Shown piece by piece: positions 6,239 to 9,515 of a stretch of 9,515 bases of DNA. Position numbers and translations under genes: made by a program. The stretch lies in NCBI GenBank assembly GCA_023435925.1, contig JAEZLF010000171.1:1-9515 (forward strand), written 5' to 3'. Each line of letters begins with the position of its first letter. The stretch's first letter is position 1. The notes beneath the pieces were generated by a model that saw only the letters and a program-made list of their open reading frames with translations, searched no databases and was not told the origin of the DNA. This DNA is from Bacillota bacterium (GTDB taxonomy: Bacteria; Bacillota; Clostridia; Acetivibrionales; DTU013).

Positions 6239-8075
6239 ACTCCACCTCTTTTACCTTATTTTCGTCCGCCTCCTTCGTAATGACAGGCAGGCTTATGACG
6301 ACTCTGGTGCCTTCGGCTACTCTGCTTGTAATATGAAGCCCGTAATCCTCTCCATAAAGAAGTCTGATTCTTTTGTGCACATTTATGATGCCGATGCTGG
6401 AACGGGCCATGGTGAAATCCTCCTCTTCCATTCCGGAAGCGGCATCTGTCAATGCATCGGCAAGATTATTACTGAGTGTGCACAGTGTGTTTTCATCGAT
6501 TCCGATACCGTCGTCCAACACCTCGATCCACATCCTGTCTCCCTTCACTCCGGTTCTCAAATGAATGGTACCGCTTCCGACCTTCATTTCGAGTCCATGA
6601 TAAACGGCATTTTCAACAATCGGCTGTATGATCAGCTTTGGAATGACACATTTGAGCGTATCCTCCTCCACCTCCAGCTCCAGGTTGATTTTTTTACCGT
6701 AGCGTTTTTTCAGCAACAGGTAGTAATTGTTGATGTATTCGATTTCCTTTTCCAGCGTAATGAATTTCTCATTGTTCCGGTTGAGATTAGCTTCAATAAT
6801 GGAAGATAATGCGGCCACCATTTCGCTGATTTCATCCACGCCGTTGATTTTCGCCTTCCAATTGATGGAGTCCAGCGTATTGTAAAGGAAATGAGGGTTG
6901 ATCTGGGCTTGAAGCGCCTTTATTTCTGCATCCTTCGTTGCAATCTGTTTTTTATATACCGTATTGATGAGGTTTTTGATCTCCAGGGACATTCTGTTGA
7001 AGGTTTTGTTCATATAGCCGAATTCGTCTTCCCGCCTATTCTCGATAGTAATACCGATTTCACCCTTCTCGACCTGGTGCATGCGTTTCACCAGCAGGTT
7101 GATGGGTTTGATGATGTCGGAATACAGGAAGTTGACCAGCAGCAGGCATATGGGCAGGGTCGCAGCACAAAGAATCAGGATGAGCCTGGCGATATTGCGG
7201 ACATCCTTGAGCAATATATTGGAGGATATGGCCATAATCAGCTTCCAGCTGTCGGGCATGATGGTCTCATGAAGCAGATAGATCGTATCATTTCCGGCTT
7301 TGATTTCTCTGGCTCCGGTGCCGTTCTGCGTGCCGGCCAGCTCATTCAGAGGCGTTCCGTAGTTTATTTCAAAAGGCATATAGGTGTAAACTTCACGGCC
7401 ATCGCTTCCGTAAAGGCTTACATTTTGCCTGGTATTGGTCATGTAATTATTCAGCACTTCCTTCAAATACTGTTCATTGACCTTAAATACCAGCAACCCG
7501 ATTTCTCTTTTGATGTCATTGATATCATAAATGATCTTTGTTATATAAAGGTCATCCGCCCTACCGTCCTTGAAGGCTGCATACCACACGGGTTTACCGT
7601 GGTGTTTCAGTGCCTGCTTGTATAGGTCATCCATCTTCGTGTAGCTGTCGGTATTGGAACCCATGCTTTTATTTACCTGAAATACTCTGCCGTCTGTTAC
7701 AAACCGAATCAGTATCTCGTCAATTTCACTTTTCAGGTACAGGTTGGATTGAAGATATGCATTAAAATCATTGACCGTTTCGTAATCCAGGCTTCCGTTG
7801 GATAGTCTCCGGTTTGCCTCATAAATCTTATTGTCGTAAAAAATCTGAACCGCATACAGGCTCAGCTTTGTCATCCTGTCGGAGATCAGACTGGTCAGCT
7901 CCGCAGCAGAGCTGCGCATATCGCTTATAGCCTTGTCGGTCATCGTATCGGCATAATTGCGGTAACCGATATAGCCGATGATGACCACGGGATAAAAAAT
8001 AAAAAGGATCGCGATTACCATGAGTTTTGTTTTAAGTGATATTTTTCTATAAAACCGCAATAAGGAAATCTTCAT
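6231..8075 (-). CDS. Membrane sensor histidine kinase, YesM-like
   Basis: Detects an extracellular signal, probably a sugar or a sugar-loaded binding protein, and phosphorylates the response regulator that follows. It has 614 residues from ATG 8073-8075. Transmembrane segment 1 is at about 17-37, an extracellular sensing region of ~255 residues follows (about 40-295, dCACHE-like by position), and segment 2 is at about 297-318. A HAMP domain (about 318-370) and the His_kinase block QAQINPHFLYNTLDSI come next, with the phospho-acceptor His395. The ATPase domain has the N-box VENAVYHGLE (Asn489), the D-box DDGIGI (521-526) and the G-box IGIINVHKRIRLLYG (561-575). All catalytic motifs are intact. 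I preferred this start because GGAG lies 6 nt upstream. An in-frame ATG at 8097-8099 would add 8 residues but has only a distant AGGA. Confidence 0.93.
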   Translation of the reverse strand: MKISLLRFYRKISLKTKLMVIAILFIFYPVVIIGYIGYRNYADTMTDKAISDMRSSAAELTSLISDRMTKLSLYAVQIFYDNKIYEANRRLSNGSLDYETVNDFNAYLQSNLYLKSEIDEILIRFVTDGRVFQVNKSMGSNTDSYTKMDDLYKQALKHHGKPVWYAAFKDGRADDLYITKIIYDINDIKREIGLLVFKVNEQYLKEVLNNYMTNTRQNVSLYGSDGREVYTYMPFEINYGTPLNELAGTQNGTGAREIKAGNDTIYLLHETIMPDSWKLIMAISSNILLKDVRNIARLILILCAATLPICLLLVNFLYSDIIKPINLLVKRMHQVEKGEIGITIENRREDEFGYMNKTFNRMSLEIKNLINTVYKKQIATKDAEIKALQAQINPHFLYNTLDSINWKAKINGVDEISEMVAALSSIIEANLNRNNEKFITLEKEIEYINNYYLLLKKRYGKKINLELEVEEDTLKCVIPKLIIQPIVENAVYHGLEMKVGSGTIHLRTGVKGDRMWIEVLDDGIGIDENTLCTLSNNLADALTDAASGMEEEDFTMARSSIGIINVHKRIRLLYGEDYGLHITSRVAEGTRVVISLPVITKEADENKVKEVEYG

Positions 8076-8081
8076 AAAACT

Positions 8082-8085
8082 CTCC
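8082..8085 (-). promoter_or_regulatory. Shine-Dalgarno site deciding the kinase start
   Basis: The minus strand reads CCGGAGAG and then TTTT before ATG at 8073-8075, giving GGAG with 6-nt spacing. The upstream ATG (8097-8099) directly follows an in-frame TGA and has AGGA only about 14 nt before it. The shorter protein is therefore favoured. Confidence 0.6.
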
Positions 8086-8148
8086 GGTTTCTGCTTCATT
8101 CAGCATCATCTGTTCCTGCATGTTTCCGGTGGAATCATTTCCCTGCCA

Positions 8149-8177
8149 ATAAAATATTAACATAATTTTATGTTCAA
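8149..8177 (-). promoter_or_regulatory. Putative promoter of the kinase-regulator operon
   Basis: The minus strand reads TTGAAC (8172-8177, 4 of 6), 17 nt, then TTTTAT (8149-8154, 4 of 6). AACATAA (8159-8165) and TTATGTT (8168-8174) form an inverted repeat across the -35 and spacer. The -35 is part of an inverted copy of the half-site ATTGAACA, so binding of the regulator there would affect this promoter. Confidence 0.38.
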
Positions 8178-8213
8178 TCCTATATATATGTATTAACATG
8201 ACACAATTGAACA
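8171..8213. repeat. Perfect 8-bp inverted repeat of the ATTGAACA half-site
   Basis: TGTTCAAT (8171-8178) and ATTGAACA (8206-8213) are separated by 27 nt, so their centres are 35 nt apart. The right arm is the first part of the 19-nt element upstream of the second binding protein gene; the left arm overlaps the putative kinase -35. The layout suits one regulator acting on both divergent genes. Confidence 0.5.
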
Positions 8214-8224
8214 ATATTTGCCAA
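8206..8224 (+). promoter_or_regulatory. Candidate activator-binding site upstream of the second binding-protein promoter
   Basis: ATTGAACAATATTTGCCAA matches the element at 3774-3792 in 17 of 19 positions, and both differences are A/T swaps. Exactly 33 nt separate it from TATAAT, as in the other copy. The core has partial dyad symmetry (TTG, 3 nt, AATATT, 3 nt, CAA). It is a likely operator for the regulator encoded at 5423-6238. Confidence 0.55.
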
Positions 8225-8234
8225 GAAAGGCATA

Positions 8235-8263
8235 TTTGTTTTTTCTTATAAAGGCTGTATAAT
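8235..8263 (+). promoter_or_regulatory. Putative promoter of the second solute-binding protein gene
   Basis: A perfect TATAAT (8258-8263) lies 17 nt after TTTGTT (8235-8240), a poor -35. With the 19-nt element directly upstream, this has the form of an activator-dependent promoter. Transcription would start near 8270, about 47 nt before the start codon. Confidence 0.6.
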
Positions 8264-8316
8264 ATATTGGCGGCTATGCCGCATATTCCACCTTTACCTA
8301 TTGGGGGGCATGAATG

Positions 8317-9515
8317 ATGAAGAAGTCTTCAGCTATTCTATCCGGCATCCTGCTACCGGCCCTTCTGGCTTCGGGCATTACAGGCTGCGGATCGGCAGAC
8401 GGAGCCGGCGGCGGAACCATGGCGGGCGCAGATCCGGCAGCTATGGCGAAGGCAGTCCCAACCATACGGGTTGCCACCACCTTCACGGGAGAAGATCCTT
8501 ATACGAATATATGGCAGCAGGTTTTAAAGGAATTTATGGCGGACAACGAAGATATCCAGATTGTCGATGAGGCCACTGGAGCCGGGGGCGATGCCTTTAA
8601 AATCAAAGTCAATACCGATTTTGCCTCCGGCAACGAGCCCGATGTGACCTATGGCTTTAACGGCGCGCTTGGAAAGCCGCTGGTGGATTCCGGCAAGGTA
8701 ATTACCTGGGAAGAGGAATTGAAATCAGATCCATCATGGGCATCCAACTTCAAGCCCGACCCACTGGAAACCTGCAAATACAATGGAAAACTTTATGCGC
8801 TCCCGTTCCTTGGCTTTTTTGAAGGCATGTATGTCAACCGGGACGTTTTTGAAGAATGCGGCCTGGATATTCCCAAAACTTACGATGATATTCTCAATGC
8901 CATCCCTGTTTTACGGGCTCACGATGTTACGCCCATCGCATGCGCTTTTTCAGATGAACCCCATTATATCATTGAAACCTTCATCCTGTCTGTGGGCGGC
9001 AAGGAAGGCCATTCTACCCTGTTCGACCCCAGCTGGGCAAAGGCTCTGGAGCTGATCAGGGAGCTGTACGCCAGGCGGGCCTTTACCGATGATGCCCTGA
9101 CCATCAAGCAGGGCGCCTGTGCGGAGCTTTTTGCGAATAAAAAAGCCGCCATGTTCATCTCGGGATCATGGTCCAGGGGAAATATACATGACCGGGAGAA
9201 TACGCTGGTTATACCGCTGCCAATGGTACCCGGCGGAAAAGCCGATCCTACGGATATTATCGGCGGCGCCGGAACAGGCTGGTATCTGACTGGTGAGCTG
9301 AATACCAAAAAAAACGGGGCGGGGATGAAATTCATAAAATATATGACACAGCCCGAAGTGGTTGCCAAGTTTGCAGCAGTTGCAGGCGTACCCTGCATTA
9401 ACTGCGAGGTCAAGGCGAAAACACCGCTGGATCAAAGCTGTATCGACCTGATGAACCGGGCAAATTCCATCAGAGGAGCGGTCGGCGATATGCTGGGGCA
9501 GGAAGTCTTCGGCTC
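8317..9515 (+). CDS. Lipoprotein sugar-binding protein of a second ABC importer (family 1 SBP), cut by the window edge
   Basis: An extracellular, lipid-anchored sugar-binding protein. I translated 399 codons with no stop before the edge. Family 1 proteins are usually 420-450 residues, so only a short C-terminal part should be missing. The signal is MKKSSAILSGILLPALLAS followed by the canonical lipobox ITGC, then a Gly/Ala-rich flexible linker. The mature core contains IRVATTFTGEDPYTNIWQQV, a NGKLYALPF segment and GMYVNRDVFEECGLDIPKTYDD, followed by ISGSWSRG, all typical of this fold, and near the end AGTGWYLTG. Starts at 8314 (MMKK) and 8317 (MKK) are both possible; GGGGGG at 8303-8308 gives 5 or 8 nt spacing. 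It is not closely similar to the first binding protein and lacks its DUF3502-like end in what is visible. Its permeases probably lie to the right. Confidence 0.88.
   Translation, partial: MKKSSAILSGILLPALLASGITGCGSADGAGGGTMAGADPAAMAKAVPTIRVATTFTGEDPYTNIWQQVLKEFMADNEDIQIVDEATGAGGDAFKIKVNTDFASGNEPDVTYGFNGALGKPLVDSGKVITWEEELKSDPSWASNFKPDPLETCKYNGKLYALPFLGFFEGMYVNRDVFEECGLDIPKTYDDILNAIPVLRAHDVTPIACAFSDEPHYIIETFILSVGGKEGHSTLFDPSWAKALELIRELYARRAFTDDALTIKQGACAELFANKKAAMFISGSWSRGNIHDRENTLVIPLPMVPGGKADPTDIIGGAGTGWYLTGELNTKKNGAGMKFIKYMTQPEVVAKFAAVAGVPCINCEVKAKTPLDQSCIDLMNRANSIRGAVGDMLGQEVFG

Noticed and set aside
6147..6809. Open frame of 220 codons on the plus strand across the kinase-regulator junction
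   Set aside because: It is antisense to two well-supported genes with intact catalytic motifs. No promoter, ribosome site or protein family is recognisable.
6891..7625. Open frame of 244 codons on the plus strand inside the kinase gene
   Set aside because: Long, but wholly antisense to the sensing, HAMP and linker regions. No motif or start signal supports translation.
8144..8149. TGCCAA near the kinase promoter as another end of the 19-nt element
   Set aside because: Only six bases match and the preceding bases do not resemble ATTGAACAAWATW, so it is too short to claim.
8301..8570. Open frame of 89 codons starting at TTG or at ATG 8310, overlapping the second binding-protein start
   Set aside because: It is in a different frame from the lipoprotein, has low-complexity Arg/Gly-rich content and ends inside it. 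The lipoprotein frame has a signal peptide, a lipobox and family motifs.
1..9515. tRNA, rRNA, CRISPR array, insertion sequence or phage genes
   Set aside because: No clover-leaf gene, regularly spaced repeats, transposase motifs or terminal inverted repeats of an insertion element were seen.

Overview
The window looks like a carbohydrate-uptake locus from a Gram-positive bacterium of the Bacillota, most likely a Clostridia or Paenibacillus-type lineage. The reasons are LplB/LplC-type sugar permeases, a YesM/YesN-type two-component system, a canonical lipoprotein signal on one solute-binding protein, purine-rich Shine-Dalgarno sites, and moderate GC genes separated by AT-rich intergenic DNA. 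Genus cannot be read from the sequence. No RNA gene, insertion sequence or CRISPR array was seen.

Layout. (1) Positions 1-3569, minus strand, read right to left: two ABC permeases (LplB-like, then LplC-like) followed by a solute-binding protein with a DUF3502-like C-terminus. This is one importer operon, led by a promoter near 3672-3700 and possibly by a 13-codon leader ORF. It carries no ATPase gene, as is usual where a shared MsmK-type ATPase serves several importers. (2) Positions 3570-3895: a divergent control region. (3) Positions 3902-5314, plus strand: an alpha-D-phosphohexomutase (phosphoglucomutase/phosphomannomutase). (4) Positions 5315-5422: a convergent gap containing a long imperfect hairpin and a second inverted repeat. 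(5) Positions 5423-8075, minus strand: a YesM-like sensor kinase and a YesN-like AraC-type response regulator that overlap by 8 nt. (6) Positions 8076-8316: a second divergent control region. (7) Positions 8317-9515, plus strand: a second, lipoprotein-type solute-binding protein that runs off the right edge.

How the parts may work together. The kinase probably senses an extracellular sugar or a loaded binding protein, and the regulator activates uptake genes. The importer(s) bring in oligosaccharides, and the phosphohexomutase would link glucose-1-phosphate (for example from a phosphorylase outside the window) to glycolysis.

The most notable regulatory signal is a 19-nt element, ATTGAACAAWATWTGCCAA. 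It lies upstream of both plus-strand genes (3774-3792 and 8206-8224), in each case exactly 33 nt before a perfect TATAAT box with a poor -35. That is the geometry of an activator-dependent promoter, so this is a candidate operator of the response regulator. An inverted half-copy overlaps the putative kinase promoter and suggests autoregulation.
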